Shown here: positions 16,732-25,831 of the stretch, one piece after another | Layout: each line of letters opens with the position of its first letter | Numbering within the stretch: the stretch's first letter is position 1 | Assembly (NCBI GenBank): GCA_036384915.1 | Contig: DASVLJ010000019.1 | Span: 62,001-126,000 of the forward strand | Source: PKWO01 sp036384915 | GTDB taxonomy: Bacteria > Pseudomonadota > Gammaproteobacteria > Burkholderiales > Burkholderiaceae_D | Reading direction: 5' to 3' | Length of the DNA: 64,000 bases | Position numbers and translations under genes: made by a program | Notes under the pieces: model-generated | What the model was told of the DNA's origin: nothing | The model's database searches: none | What the model saw: the letters and a program-made list of their open reading frames with translations, nothing else

Positions 16732-18601
16732 TGATCTTGTCCAAATTCAAACGCAGCACGACGCTCGTTCCCTTGCCGGGGATGCCGCTGATTTTCAAAT
16801 CACCGCCGAAGTGGCGCGTTCTTTCATACATGCCCAGGAGGCCCATCGACTCGCGGTTCAGCAGGCGCTCGGTGTCGATGCCTTTTCCGTTATCGACCAC
16901 TTCCAGAACGATTATGCCGGATTGCAAACGGGCGGCGATATTCACCTTGCTTGCCGCCGCGTGGCGCACCACGTTGGTCAGGGCTTCCTGCACCACGCGA
17001 AACATCATGGTGCCGAGTTCGGCACCGAGTTCGACCTCGGCAAGCGAATCGTCGATTTCGCATGCGCAGCGCAGCGCGGACATTTCCTGCACCCGTCCGG
17101 CATACCATTCGAGCGCAGCCCATATGCCGAGCTGATCCAGCACGCTGGGGCGCAAATCGGTGATGACGCGGCGCACCGTCTCGATGGCGGCCTTGGCCAT
17201 GTCGGCCGCATCGTTGAGAAGCGGATCGGGCTCCTCGCCCCTCGCCCTGGCCTGCTCCATCGATACCGAGACATAGGCTTTGATGCTGGTCAACTGGCTG
17301 CCCAGTTCGTCGTGGATTTCGCGCGCGATGCGCTTGCGCTCCCCTTCCTTGACCTGCTCCTGGTGCGCAGCCAGGCGACGCAATTCATCCTGCGATTGGC
17401 GCAAGGCTTCTTCCGCCATCTTGTTTTGCGTGATGTTCACCAGAATTCCCTGCACGAACATATGGCGCCCGGCATCGTCGAGCACGGCTTCGGCTTCATC
17501 GCGGAACCACAATATCCGGCCGTTGCGCGTCATGACCCGATACTCCATGCGTAGAGGCACCCCTTGGCTGCGGCAGCGATAAATCGCCTCCAGCGCCAGC
17601 TTGCGGTCTTCCTGGTGGATCTGTCGCGCCGCCAATTCCGGATCTTCCAGCCATTCCTCCGGGTTATAGCCCAGCATCTTGATTTGCGGGCTGATATACA
17701 TCAGGCGGTCGGGTTCCTTGGGATCGACAATGTAGATGATCGCCTGCACCTGCTCGACCAGCTTGCGGAATTTTGCCTCGGCCTGGCGTTTTTCTTCCAG
17801 CGCGCGAAATTCCCGCCGCATCGCCTTGATCGCTTCGTGCCGCTCCGTGACGTCGCGTATGATGCCGGTGAACAGGCGCCGCTCCCCCACCGGCGTTTCC
17901 GCAACCGATAGATCCATGGGGAAGACGCTGCCATCCTTGCGCCGGCCCTTGACTTCGCGCCCTATGCCGATGATCTTCTTTTGCCCGGTTTCCAGGTAAT
18001 GCCTGATATAGTCGTCATGCAGTTCCCGATCCGGCGAAGGCATGAGCATGGAAACATTCTTACCCACCGTTTCGGCTTCGCTATAGCCGAACAAGCGCAA
18101 TGCGGCCGGGTTGATGCGGTCGATTTTTCCTTCGGAATCAATGGTCAGGATCGCATCGACCGCCGTCTCGAAAATGGCGCGCATGCGCGATTCGCTCTCT
18201 TGCAGAGCGCTTTCGGCGGCCTTGCGCACGCTGATGTCGTGCACCGTGGCCATCACCAGCGACCAGCCATCCTCGGTGCGCAAGGGTGACAGGCTCACTT
18301 CGACGGGAAACTCCTCCCCGTCGGCGCGCAGCCCGGACAACTGCCGGCCGGTGCCCATGGCGCGCGCGTTGGCATGTGCCTGGAATTTTTCCCGCAATCC
18401 CACGTGCTGGGAGCGGAAGCGCTCGGGCAAGAGTTTCTCCAGCGGCATTTCCTGCAATTGCCCGATCGGATAGCCGAATAGCTTGGCAAGCGGTTCATTG
18501 GCAAGGACGATCATGCCCTTGCCATCGACAATCAGCATCGCGTCAACGGCCGAACTCAACAGCCATTGCAATCTCTGCCCTTCAAGGGGGTGATCTTTCA
18601 T
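16721..18601 (-). CDS. FixL-like multi-PAS sensor histidine kinase (NarX-type kinase core)
   Basis: This 626-residue soluble kinase has three PAS domains (about 10-125, 135-255, 275-395) and a HisKA_3/HATPase core. The second PAS resembles the haem domain of FixL: H195 in LHDDYIRHYLETG aligns with the proximal haem histidine (His200 of Bradyrhizobium FixL), and R215 in IIGIGREVKG aligns with Arg220. FixL Arg206 is His201 here. The phospho-acceptor is H430 in RIAREIHDELGSQL, and the ATPase has DNGKGI and GLLGMYER motifs. There is no membrane segment. Oxygen sensing by haem is therefore plausible but unproven, because histidines at this position also occur in non-haem PAS domains, including PAS1 here. 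It overlaps the response regulator gene. Confidence 0.9.
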   Translation of the reverse strand: MKDHPLEGQRLQWLLSSAVDAMLIVDGKGMIVLANEPLAKLFGYPIGQLQEMPLEKLLPERFRSQHVGLREKFQAHANARAMGTGRQLSGLRADGEEFPVEVSLSPLRTEDGWSLVMATVHDISVRKAAESALQESESRMRAIFETAVDAILTIDSEGKIDRINPAALRLFGYSEAETVGKNVSMLMPSPDRELHDDYIRHYLETGQKKIIGIGREVKGRRKDGSVFPMDLSVAETPVGERRLFTGIIRDVTERHEAIKAMRREFRALEEKRQAEAKFRKLVEQVQAIIYIVDPKEPDRLMYISPQIKMLGYNPEEWLEDPELAARQIHQEDRKLALEAIYRCRSQGVPLRMEYRVMTRNGRILWFRDEAEAVLDDAGRHMFVQGILVNITQNKMAEEALRQSQDELRRLAAHQEQVKEGERKRIAREIHDELGSQLTSIKAYVSVSMEQARARGEEPDPLLNDAADMAKAAIETVRRVITDLRPSVLDQLGIWAALEWYAGRVQEMSALRCACEIDDSLAEVELGAELGTMMFRVVQEALTNVVRHAAASKVNIAARLQSGIIVLEVVDNGKGIDTERLLNRESMGLLGMYERTRHFGGDLKISGIPGKGTSVVLRLNLDKINGR

Positions 18602-18674
18602 GTCGTCAACCGAGTGAACATGGCGGAATTCGCATCATTTCGATGCGACATGCTCAATTGTTGACGAAAGGCCA

Positions 18675-21600
18675 CTAAAAGTCAAAACCTTGTACCGATG
18701 GGGCGCGAAACGACCCATCCTTCAAGCCGGCTTCGACCAGGTCGGCGGCTTTGGGAAACTGATAATTTTCCAGGCAATGCGCAACGTCGCCGAAGCGTTC
18801 ACCCAGGCACTGCCGCATTTGCACGCGCCGTTGGTCGAAAAACTCCTGGGAACTGGTGTCAAAATCGCGCAACAACTGAGCCAGGCGCATAAGATCCGTT
18901 TCACATTCCGCCGTCTCGCCCGGCCCCTCAGCTTCCTCCTGCCCGTCGCCGGTGCGCATCGCATCATCCTTCAGCGCCTTGATCATCTCGACCAGGAGCC
19001 GCAACTCGGCTTGCAGGGAAACCAGCATGCCCTCGGCACTGCCCGACTCCTTGCCTTTCACCGCCAATTCCAGCCGCTGCGCGAAGAACGCCAGCCGGAT
19101 TGCTCCTAAACTGGCGGCCGCCCCTTTCAAAGTATGCAAACGCGAGAGGGCTTGCACGGTGTCATTCCGCCTCAATTCCTCACGCAGCCGCGCTCCATCA
19201 CGTTCATGATTGTTGACGAACAGCCTGAGGATACGCAAATAGGCTCCCGCATCGCCGCCGACAGCACTCAAACCCTGATCCAGATCCAATCCATCGAATG
19301 CGGCAAGCGCGGGCGGCAAATTGCCGGGCTCACGGGGCGACCGTGCCACAGTGCCAGAGCGCGGCGGCAGCCATTTCGCCAGCGTCGCGTACAGCTTTTC
19401 AGGGTCGATCGGCTTTCCAATAAAATCGTTCATCCCCGCCTGCGCACAGGCACTCTTGTCCTCGGCAAAAACATTGGCGCTCAGCGCCACTATCGGACGA
19501 TGCTCCCAATCCGGCATGGCGCGAATCGCGCGAGTCGCGTTCAAGCCGTCCATGACGGGCATTTGCATATCCATCAATACGATGTCATAAAGCTTGCCCC
19601 TGGCCCGCTCGACCGCTTGCAAGCCGTCGCACGCGACCTCGACTTCGAAGCCGCAGCCACGCAGCAATTCCAGCGCCACCTCGCGATTGACCGCATTGTC
19701 CTCCGCCAGCAAAAGCGTATAGCCCTCGAAATTCCGGCTTTCGGCCCGCAGGATGTTCGTACCCGTCGCGGTGGCCGCGGCTTCGTCGCCGCGCCGCAGA
19801 TTCGCATTGAACCAGAAGGTACTTCCCGCCCCCGGCGTGCTTTCGACGCCAGCATCGCCCCCCATCATTTGCGCCAGCCTTTTCGTGATGGCCAGTCCAA
19901 GCCCCGTACCGCCGAAGCGGCGCGTGCTGGAGGAATCAAGCTGGGTGAACGGTTGAAACAGGCTGGAAAGCTTGTGCGGAGAAATGCCTATCCCGGTGTC
20001 GCTCACTTCGAAACGCAGCAGCAATTCCTCGTCCCTGGTTTCCAGTAGTTGAGCACGGACGACGATTTTTCCGGCTTCGGTGAATTTAAGCGCATTCCCG
20101 GCGTAATTCAGTAAAGCCTGGCGCAAGCGTGTGCGGTCGCCGTACAGGCAAAGCGGGACGGCATCCAGATCGAGGGAAAACTCCAGGCCCTTGGCCCGCG
20201 CCGGTTCGCCGATGATCTGATCGACGTCATTGAGCAGATCGCTCAGCATGAAGTCCGACTCCACCAGCCGCAAGCGGTCCGCTTCGATCTTGGAGAGATC
20301 GAGCACGTCATCGATGATGGCAAGCAAATGGCGGCCCGCCCCATCGATCTTGTCCAGCCACTCCCCCTGTTTGCCGACCGTACCGCTGCGGCGCAACAGA
20401 TGCGCCAACACGACAATGGCATTGAGCGGGGTGCGGATTTCGTGGCTCATATTGGCCAGAAAGGCGCTCTTGGCGCGATTGGCGGAATCCGCCTCGTGTT
20501 TGGCTTTTGCCAGCTCGGCCGTGCGCATTTCCACCAACTCCTGCAGGTGATGCCGGTGCGCATCGAGTTCCGCGCTGAGTTTCTTGCGTTCGGTGATATC
20601 TTCCTGCACGGCAACGTAATGGCTGATCTGGCCGTCCGGCTGGCGCAAGGGGGAAATGATGGCGAATTCGACATACTCTTCGCCATTCTTTTTGCGGTTG
20701 TGGAATTCACCCTTCCACGTCTCCCCCGCGTGCAAGGCCTTCCAGAGCGCCGTGTAGGTCGATGCCGGCGTATTCCCCGAATGAAGCATCCTGGGTGTGC
20801 ATCCGATCACCTCTTCTTTCGCATAACCGGTGACACGGGTGAACGAGGAATTGACGTACTCGATGCGCGAATCGAGCCCGGTGATGAGCAGGCTCTCCGG
20901 ACTTTGTTCGACGGCAAGAGAAAGTTTGCGTAATTGCGCTTCCGATTTCAAGCGCTCGCTGACATCCTGCGCCAGCACCAGAACGGCATCCTTGTCGTTC
21001 CAGCGCAAGTGATGGGAAATCGTGACGATCGATATTTCACTACCGTCCCTCCTGCGTACCCTGCAGGGAAGGGACTCCACCATGTCCACTGCCTCTTCCT
21101 CATGGCAATGGCATCTCCTGCCGCACTCCCGCTCGGTGCAAGTTTGGAGCACTTGCATGGAAAGCAGCTCGTTGCGCCCATACCCCAGCATCGCGCAAGC
21201 GGCATCGTTGATGGCAAGCAAGCGGGAATCGGCGACATCCTCAACCCACATCGGATGCGGGTTGTTGTCGAACATGCCACGGTACAATGCTTCGCTTGCG
21301 CGCAGTTTGGCCTCGTTTTCCTTGCGCTCCGTTATGTCGCGCGCGATACCGAAGACTCCGACTACCTTGCCTTCGGCATCGCGCAAGGGCCCGAGCGTGC
21401 TTTGCAGGGTGACCGGGCTGCCCATCATCGTCAGCCGGTCTTCAAAGGAAACCGTCTGTCCTTTTTCCATTACGGCCCTGTCGTTGCGCGCGAGATATTC
21501 CGCCTCATCGGCGGAAAACAGCGCCTCGGCGGTCCGTCCCAGAGCAAAGCCGGGCTCAACCCCGACCATGGAGGCAATCTTGCGATTGAACAGCAGGTAT

Positions 21601-21944
21601 TTTCCGTCGGCGTCCTTGGCAAAGATGGCATCGCCGGAATTCTCCACCAATCCCGAAAGCAGCTGCAGGGCCCGCCCGGAGCGGGCCTGCTCATTCAGAT
21701 GTAGTCGCGCGGCTTGTGCCGTGACGGTCAGCACATTTTTTATCAAGCGATATAGCAGCAAGGAAGTGACGACGACGAACAGGCCGCCCTTGAGCGCTTC
21801 GCCCCTGACCACCTGCTGCACGTCGCGAAACAGCCATCCGAGGAGTTCCCCCGTCGAAACGATCCAGATCGCCGAAAACAGTGCATAGAACGCGGCAATC
21901 TTCAGCGCACCGCGTGCGGCCGGCGACAAGCGCGTTGCGTTCAT
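18675..21944 (-). CDS. Membrane-bound hybrid histidine kinase with three PAS, receiver and HPt domains
   Basis: This 1089-residue protein has two membrane helices (about 13-38 and 50-68), PAS domains at about 95-205, 220-330 and 340-455, a HisKA domain with H501 in NMSHEIRTPLNA, an HATPase with DTGIGI and GGTGLGLAI, a receiver with D792 in VLMDMQMPVMDG, and an HPt domain with H937 in LHTLKGAAASLG. It can thus run a complete phosphorelay. The second PAS has an unusual cysteine/histidine cluster, C269-x4-C274-x3-C278-H-C280-H. The C-terminal 120 residues beyond HPt are not recognised. ATG 21944 is preferred; ATG 21959 overlaps the upstream gene more. It follows the HD-GYP gene closely and is probably co-transcribed. 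Confidence 0.92.
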   Translation of the reverse strand: MNATRLSPAARGALKIAAFYALFSAIWIVSTGELLGWLFRDVQQVVRGEALKGGLFVVVTSLLLYRLIKNVLTVTAQAARLHLNEQARSGRALQLLSGLVENSGDAIFAKDADGKYLLFNRKIASMVGVEPGFALGRTAEALFSADEAEYLARNDRAVMEKGQTVSFEDRLTMMGSPVTLQSTLGPLRDAEGKVVGVFGIARDITERKENEAKLRASEALYRGMFDNNPHPMWVEDVADSRLLAINDAACAMLGYGRNELLSMQVLQTCTERECGRRCHCHEEEAVDMVESLPCRVRRRDGSEISIVTISHHLRWNDKDAVLVLAQDVSERLKSEAQLRKLSLAVEQSPESLLITGLDSRIEYVNSSFTRVTGYAKEEVIGCTPRMLHSGNTPASTYTALWKALHAGETWKGEFHNRKKNGEEYVEFAIISPLRQPDGQISHYVAVQEDITERKKLSAELDAHRHHLQELVEMRTAELAKAKHEADSANRAKSAFLANMSHEIRTPLNAIVVLAHLLRRSGTVGKQGEWLDKIDGAGRHLLAIIDDVLDLSKIEADRLRLVESDFMLSDLLNDVDQIIGEPARAKGLEFSLDLDAVPLCLYGDRTRLRQALLNYAGNALKFTEAGKIVVRAQLLETRDEELLLRFEVSDTGIGISPHKLSSLFQPFTQLDSSSTRRFGGTGLGLAITKRLAQMMGGDAGVESTPGAGSTFWFNANLRRGDEAAATATGTNILRAESRNFEGYTLLLAEDNAVNREVALELLRGCGFEVEVACDGLQAVERARGKLYDIVLMDMQMPVMDGLNATRAIRAMPDWEHRPIVALSANVFAEDKSACAQAGMNDFIGKPIDPEKLYATLAKWLPPRSGTVARSPREPGNLPPALAAFDGLDLDQGLSAVGGDAGAYLRILRLFVNNHERDGARLREELRRNDTVQALSRLHTLKGAAASLGAIRLAFFAQRLELAVKGKESGSAEGMLVSLQAELRLLVEMIKALKDDAMRTGDGQEEAEGPGETAECETDLMRLAQLLRDFDTSSQEFFDQRRVQMRQCLGERFGDVAHCLENYQFPKAADLVEAGLKDGSFRAPSVQGFDF

Positions 21945-21948
21945 GGGA

Positions 21949-23034
21949 TCAATCCTCATCCTTGAACCTGTCAGCGATCTTTTCCATGTCGGCGAAGCCG
22001 CGCAGGAATTCGTCGCAGATGTCGGGGTCGAAATGGATGCCTCGCCCCTGGGCGATGATCGCGCGCGCGTCCTCATGGCTCATGGCCGGCTTATATACCC
22101 GCTTGGAAATCAAGGCGTCGAAAACGTCGGCAATCGCCATCAGGCGCGCCGACAAGGGTATCTCTTCGCCGCACAAGCCGTCGGGATAGCCGCTGCCGTC
22201 CCATTTCTCGTGGTGCCAATGGGCAATTTCCTTCGCGACGGACAGGAATTCAGGATTGCGGCCAATGTCGTGCTCGGCACGCTCGATCGCTTCGCTACCC
22301 AGCCTCGCATGGGTGCGCATCACCGCCCATTCCTCCTCGTTCAGCTCGCCCGGCTTGAGCAAGATGTGGTCCGGTATGCCAACCTTGCCGATGTCGTGCA
22401 GCGGTGCGGAACGCGCCAGCAGATCGATATAGCGGTCGCTCAGCACGGCTTTGAAGCGGGGGTGCCGCTGCAGACGTTGAGCCAAAAGCCGCACGTAGCC
22501 TTGGGTACGCAAGATATGCGCCCCGGTTTCCGGGTCGCGCGTTTCCGCCAGGTGGGCCAGCGCCCGCATGCCCAACTGCTGGCTCGAATCGTTTTCGGCG
22601 ATGCGCCGTGCAATTTCACGCCGCAGATTTTGCCCTTGCTCACGCAGTTCGTCCCGCTGGCGTTTGGCATGCAACTGATTGCGCACCCGCGCTTGCAACA
22701 CAGCCGGCTTGATCGGCTTGGCGATATAGTCGGCGGCGCCCGACGCCAGGCCACGCTCCTCCTGCTCCGCTTCGCCCAAGGCCGTGAGGAAAATGACGGG
22801 AATGTCGCTCGTGTCGGGATTGCCGCGCATGGCGGCAAGCACGTCATAGCCGTCCATCTCCGGCATCATGACGTCGAGCAATACCAGGTCGGGTTTCGGC
22901 TCGGCCGCCACGGCGAGAAGCGCGTCCCTGCCGGAATTCGCGGCGCGAACCTTGAACTCGGGACGCAGCAGTTGCGCCAGAATCGACAGGTTAGCCGGCT
23001 CGTCGTCGACAATCAATAGTGTGTGGCCGTCCAT
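21949..23034 (-). CDS. Response regulator with HD-GYP domain (cyclic-di-GMP phosphodiesterase, RpfG type)
   Basis: This 361-residue protein has an N-terminal receiver (D54 in LVLLDVMMPEMDG, K106 region AKPIKP) and a C-terminal HD-GYP domain with SAPLHDIGKVGIPDHIL, HHEKWDGSGYPDGL and ADVFDALISKR. All HD-GYP metal and substrate motifs appear intact, so hydrolysis of cyclic-di-GMP is expected. The start is at ATG 23034. It is the first gene upstream of the hybrid kinase, whose start is four bases beyond this stop, so the kinase is its likely phosphodonor. An FNR-type box centred 70 bp upstream with -10 TAAACT links it to low oxygen. Confidence 0.93.
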   Translation of the reverse strand: MDGHTLLIVDDEPANLSILAQLLRPEFKVRAANSGRDALLAVAAEPKPDLVLLDVMMPEMDGYDVLAAMRGNPDTSDIPVIFLTALGEAEQEERGLASGAADYIAKPIKPAVLQARVRNQLHAKRQRDELREQGQNLRREIARRIAENDSSQQLGMRALAHLAETRDPETGAHILRTQGYVRLLAQRLQRHPRFKAVLSDRYIDLLARSAPLHDIGKVGIPDHILLKPGELNEEEWAVMRTHARLGSEAIERAEHDIGRNPEFLSVAKEIAHWHHEKWDGSGYPDGLCGEEIPLSARLMAIADVFDALISKRVYKPAMSHEDARAIIAQGRGIHFDPDICDEFLRGFADMEKIADRFKDED

Positions 23035-23097
23035 TGCTTCCCCCCCAAGTTTTTTGCATTTGTTGCAGACAGTTTAGGGAGGGATGAACGAAATACC

Positions 23098-23111
23098 TTG
23101 ACGCACATCAA
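23098..23111. promoter_or_regulatory. FNR-type box of the HD-GYP/hybrid-kinase operon
   Basis: The site reads TTGAC-GCAC-ATCAA, one mismatch from consensus. It is centred 70 bp upstream of the HD-GYP start. Class II spacing predicts a -10 at TAAACT (complement of 23071-23076), which is present. Confidence 0.82.
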
Positions 23112-23180
23112 ATCAGCGGGCAACCAATTGTTTCTTCTCGCAGAAACAAGAGTCTTGGTATCTGTCCGGCTACCTCGGTA

Positions 23181-24323
23181 TCAGCTGCGGAAAATATCGA
23201 ACGGTTCGATGCGCAAGACTTTACGCACGCCGAAGTAGCTGGAAATGCCGGCAATCAGCACCACCATGGCGAATGCCAGCCCAAGATTCCAGAAGGTGAT
23301 CATGGCGGCATAATTGGGAATCCTGGCGCGCGCAAGCGTAATGACCGTGGTGACTAGGCCAACCCCCAGTCCATAGCCTGTAAACGCGGTCAGAAATGCC
23401 ATGAAGAGAATCATGTAAATCAACTCCCTACCCTTAGCCCCGATCGCCTTGAGCGCGCCGAACTTGTCGACGTTCTCCAGGATAAATGTGTAGAAGGTCT
23501 GGCCCGAGATGGACAAGCCCACGATAAAGCTGATGATGGTCATCAGCAGGATGTTCGTACCGACCCCGGTCTGGTAAATATAAAAATTGGCGATGCGCTC
23601 GTTGAACTCCTCCTTGGTCAGCGCGATATAGCCGAGTTTGGCCACTTCCCGCTTGATGTTGGCCAGGCCCTGCGCATCCTTCGCCTTGGCCAGCACGTAC
23701 GAAATAGTGAAACGTGTGGTGGGAATGTATTGCGTGGCGCGGCGGAACGTCGTGTATAGCGTGGGGACGCCATTCAAGCCGTTGGAGTTGACCTTGGCGA
23801 TACCCACGATCACGCCGCGGAAATCGTTAAGCTCGAAGCTTGTACCTATGCTGGGATTCCCCAGCTTGGGAAATTCGGTATCGTGGACTGCGATGAAGGA
23901 ATTTTCCGCCAGCAGATCGAGTATGTTGCCCTGCTCCAGCCTGGGTCTGCCATACAGGCTGTTGTCGTCCAGGCCGACCACGTTGACCGACTGGATCGTG
24001 CCATCGCTCAGCTTCAGCTGCGCTCCCCCCATGAAGAGAGGCACTGCATAGTCGACACCGTCGATGCTGCGTACCGCATCGAGCAGATAATTCGGCAATG
24101 GCGTGGAGGACGTCGGCACGTTGACCGCGGGATCGAAGATCCAGATCGGGGCCGCGATATTGGTAACCGTGGAATAGGCACGATTGAGAATACCGGCAAA
24201 CATGGCCGTCATCTGCACCATCAGGAAGACCGCAAACGCAATGCCGATCAACAAGGCAGAAAATTTGGGCCGGTCGTTGACCAGCAGCTTGAAGCCGATA
24301 CGCAACAGGCCGACATGCCTCAT
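23181..24323 (-). CDS. ABC transporter permease, DevC/FtsX-like
   Basis: This 380-residue protein has one N-terminal membrane helix (about 20-45), a large periplasmic domain (about 46-260) and three C-terminal helices (about 262-370), the topology of FtsX/MacB/DevC permeases. It ends with VRKVLRIEPFDIFRS, the usual cytoplasmic tail. It overlaps the NodT gene by four bases (ATGA) and is the last gene of the operon that includes the ATPase, the membrane-fusion protein and the outer-membrane factor. Together they form a tripartite ATP-driven exporter resembling DevBCA-TolC. The substrate is unknown. Confidence 0.9.
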   Translation of the reverse strand: MRHVGLLRIGFKLLVNDRPKFSALLIGIAFAVFLMVQMTAMFAGILNRAYSTVTNIAAPIWIFDPAVNVPTSSTPLPNYLLDAVRSIDGVDYAVPLFMGGAQLKLSDGTIQSVNVVGLDDNSLYGRPRLEQGNILDLLAENSFIAVHDTEFPKLGNPSIGTSFELNDFRGVIVGIAKVNSNGLNGVPTLYTTFRRATQYIPTTRFTISYVLAKAKDAQGLANIKREVAKLGYIALTKEEFNERIANFYIYQTGVGTNILLMTIISFIVGLSISGQTFYTFILENVDKFGALKAIGAKGRELIYMILFMAFLTAFTGYGLGVGLVTTVITLARARIPNYAAMITFWNLGLAFAMVVLIAGISSYFGVRKVLRIEPFDIFRS

Positions 24324-25831
24324 GGCGCGCCCCGCGAAGCCCGCCTTCTCGCGCTCTCGTCCTCATTCTGCCAGCCGCCGCCGATCGCGGCAAACAAGGC
24401 CACCGTATCCTGATAGCGTTGTGCAACGGCCGCCGTATAGTTGATGTCGGCCTGCTCCACTTGAATCTCGGCGTTGAGCACCTCGATGGCGGAGACCAGC
24501 CCCGCATTGTAATTGGCCCAGACCAGATCGCGCACGTCTTCGGCCGAGGCCACGATGATGGACTGGGCCTTGACGGCCTCGGCATCATGTTCCAGGGCCT
24601 TCAAAACGTCGGCGACCTGGGTAAAGGAATCAAGCACGGTCTGCCGATAGGAATCGGCTGCATTGTTGTACGCTTCGACGGCCGCCTTGCGGCCGAACCA
24701 CAAACTCCCGCCACGGAAGAGCGGCGCGTCGACCTCGGCGCCGCCTCCCCAAAACTTCGCCCCCGCGCCTGACAGGCTGTGCAGGCTTTCGCCGGCCTTG
24801 CCGATGTCGCCGCTGAGCAATATGGCCGGAAACAGGGCGGCGCTGGCCACGCCCACATCGGCGCTGGCCGCATGCAATCTCGCCTCGGCGGCGAGGATGT
24901 CGGGACGGCGGCGCACCAGGTCGGAGGGCAGACTGACCGGCAGGTCGCGCGGCAGCGAAATGGTGTCAAGATCAAGGGGAGGCAAGGCCAGCCGCCCCGC
25001 GAAATCTCCTTGCAGATTCACCAGCAAGTGCCCCGCCTGTTCGTACTTCTGCTTCAGAAGCGCGAGTTGAGCCGCCGTGATAGCCATCTGGCTGCGCACC
25101 GCCGCCACGTTGACGAACCCTAGCACGCCAGCCTTAGCCTGCACTTCCGTCTGATAAAGCACCACGCTTTGCAATTGCAGCATAGTCGTCATCGCATCCA
25201 TTTGCGACGCATACCCGGCGCGCGCAATGGCTGTCTCGACCAAGTTCGCCTGCAACGTCAGACGCGCTGCTTCCGCCTCGAAACGCGCATTGTCCCGGCG
25301 CGCTTGCAAACCCTCCAGCGTGCGCCGTTGGCCGCCGAACAGGTCGATCGCGTAGACGACGCTTCCGCTCAAGGTGAAGACGTTGAAAATCGATCCCGGT
25401 CCGGCCAGCCCTTGCGTCAAGGGCGCTGTACGCTCGCGTGTGCCCGTAAAAGCTAATTCCGCCTGCGGAAAGAAGATACCGTAACCGGCGCGCAAGCTGT
25501 CCTGGCTCTGGCGCAACGAGGCTTCCGCTGCGGAAAGCGTGGCATTGCCTTTCATCGCTTGATCGACCATGTCGTCGATCTCTGGCGATCGGAAACCGCG
25601 CCACCAGTCCTGTCTCGGATGCGTTCCCCGTACAAAAACCTGCGCCTCGCCATCGGCATCCACGGTCGAGCCCGGCAAATCGCGCAGCGTATATTCCGCA
25701 ACCGGCGGGGCGGCCGGCCGGACGAAATCGGGGCCGGCGGCGCATGAAGCCAGCATGAGGCACAGCAGCGCCGCCAGGGAGTTGCGGCAGGAATGCCGTC
25801 GCCGTTCGGCCGGATTCCTTGGCGGTATCAT
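24320..25831 (-). CDS. NodT/TolC-family outer-membrane efflux lipoprotein
   Basis: This 503-residue protein starts with a lipoprotein signal ending in LMLASCAAG, giving a lipidated cysteine near residue 30. The mature part holds two repeated outer-membrane efflux protein domains, with alanine-rich coiled-coil stretches such as LVETAIARAGYASQMDAM and the phrase RRRPDILAAEARLHAASADVG typical of NodT proteins. It forms the outer-membrane channel of the exporter encoded on both sides. The ATG overlaps the stop of the HlyD-type gene (ATGA) and its own stop overlaps the permease start. The substrate is unknown. Confidence 0.93.
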   Translation of the reverse strand: MIPPRNPAERRRHSCRNSLAALLCLMLASCAAGPDFVRPAAPPVAEYTLRDLPGSTVDADGEAQVFVRGTHPRQDWWRGFRSPEIDDMVDQAMKGNATLSAAEASLRQSQDSLRAGYGIFFPQAELAFTGTRERTAPLTQGLAGPGSIFNVFTLSGSVVYAIDLFGGQRRTLEGLQARRDNARFEAEAARLTLQANLVETAIARAGYASQMDAMTTMLQLQSVVLYQTEVQAKAGVLGFVNVAAVRSQMAITAAQLALLKQKYEQAGHLLVNLQGDFAGRLALPPLDLDTISLPRDLPVSLPSDLVRRRPDILAAEARLHAASADVGVASAALFPAILLSGDIGKAGESLHSLSGAGAKFWGGGAEVDAPLFRGGSLWFGRKAAVEAYNNAADSYRQTVLDSFTQVADVLKALEHDAEAVKAQSIIVASAEDVRDLVWANYNAGLVSAIEVLNAEIQVEQADINYTAAVAQRYQDTVALFAAIGGGWQNEDESARRRASRGAP

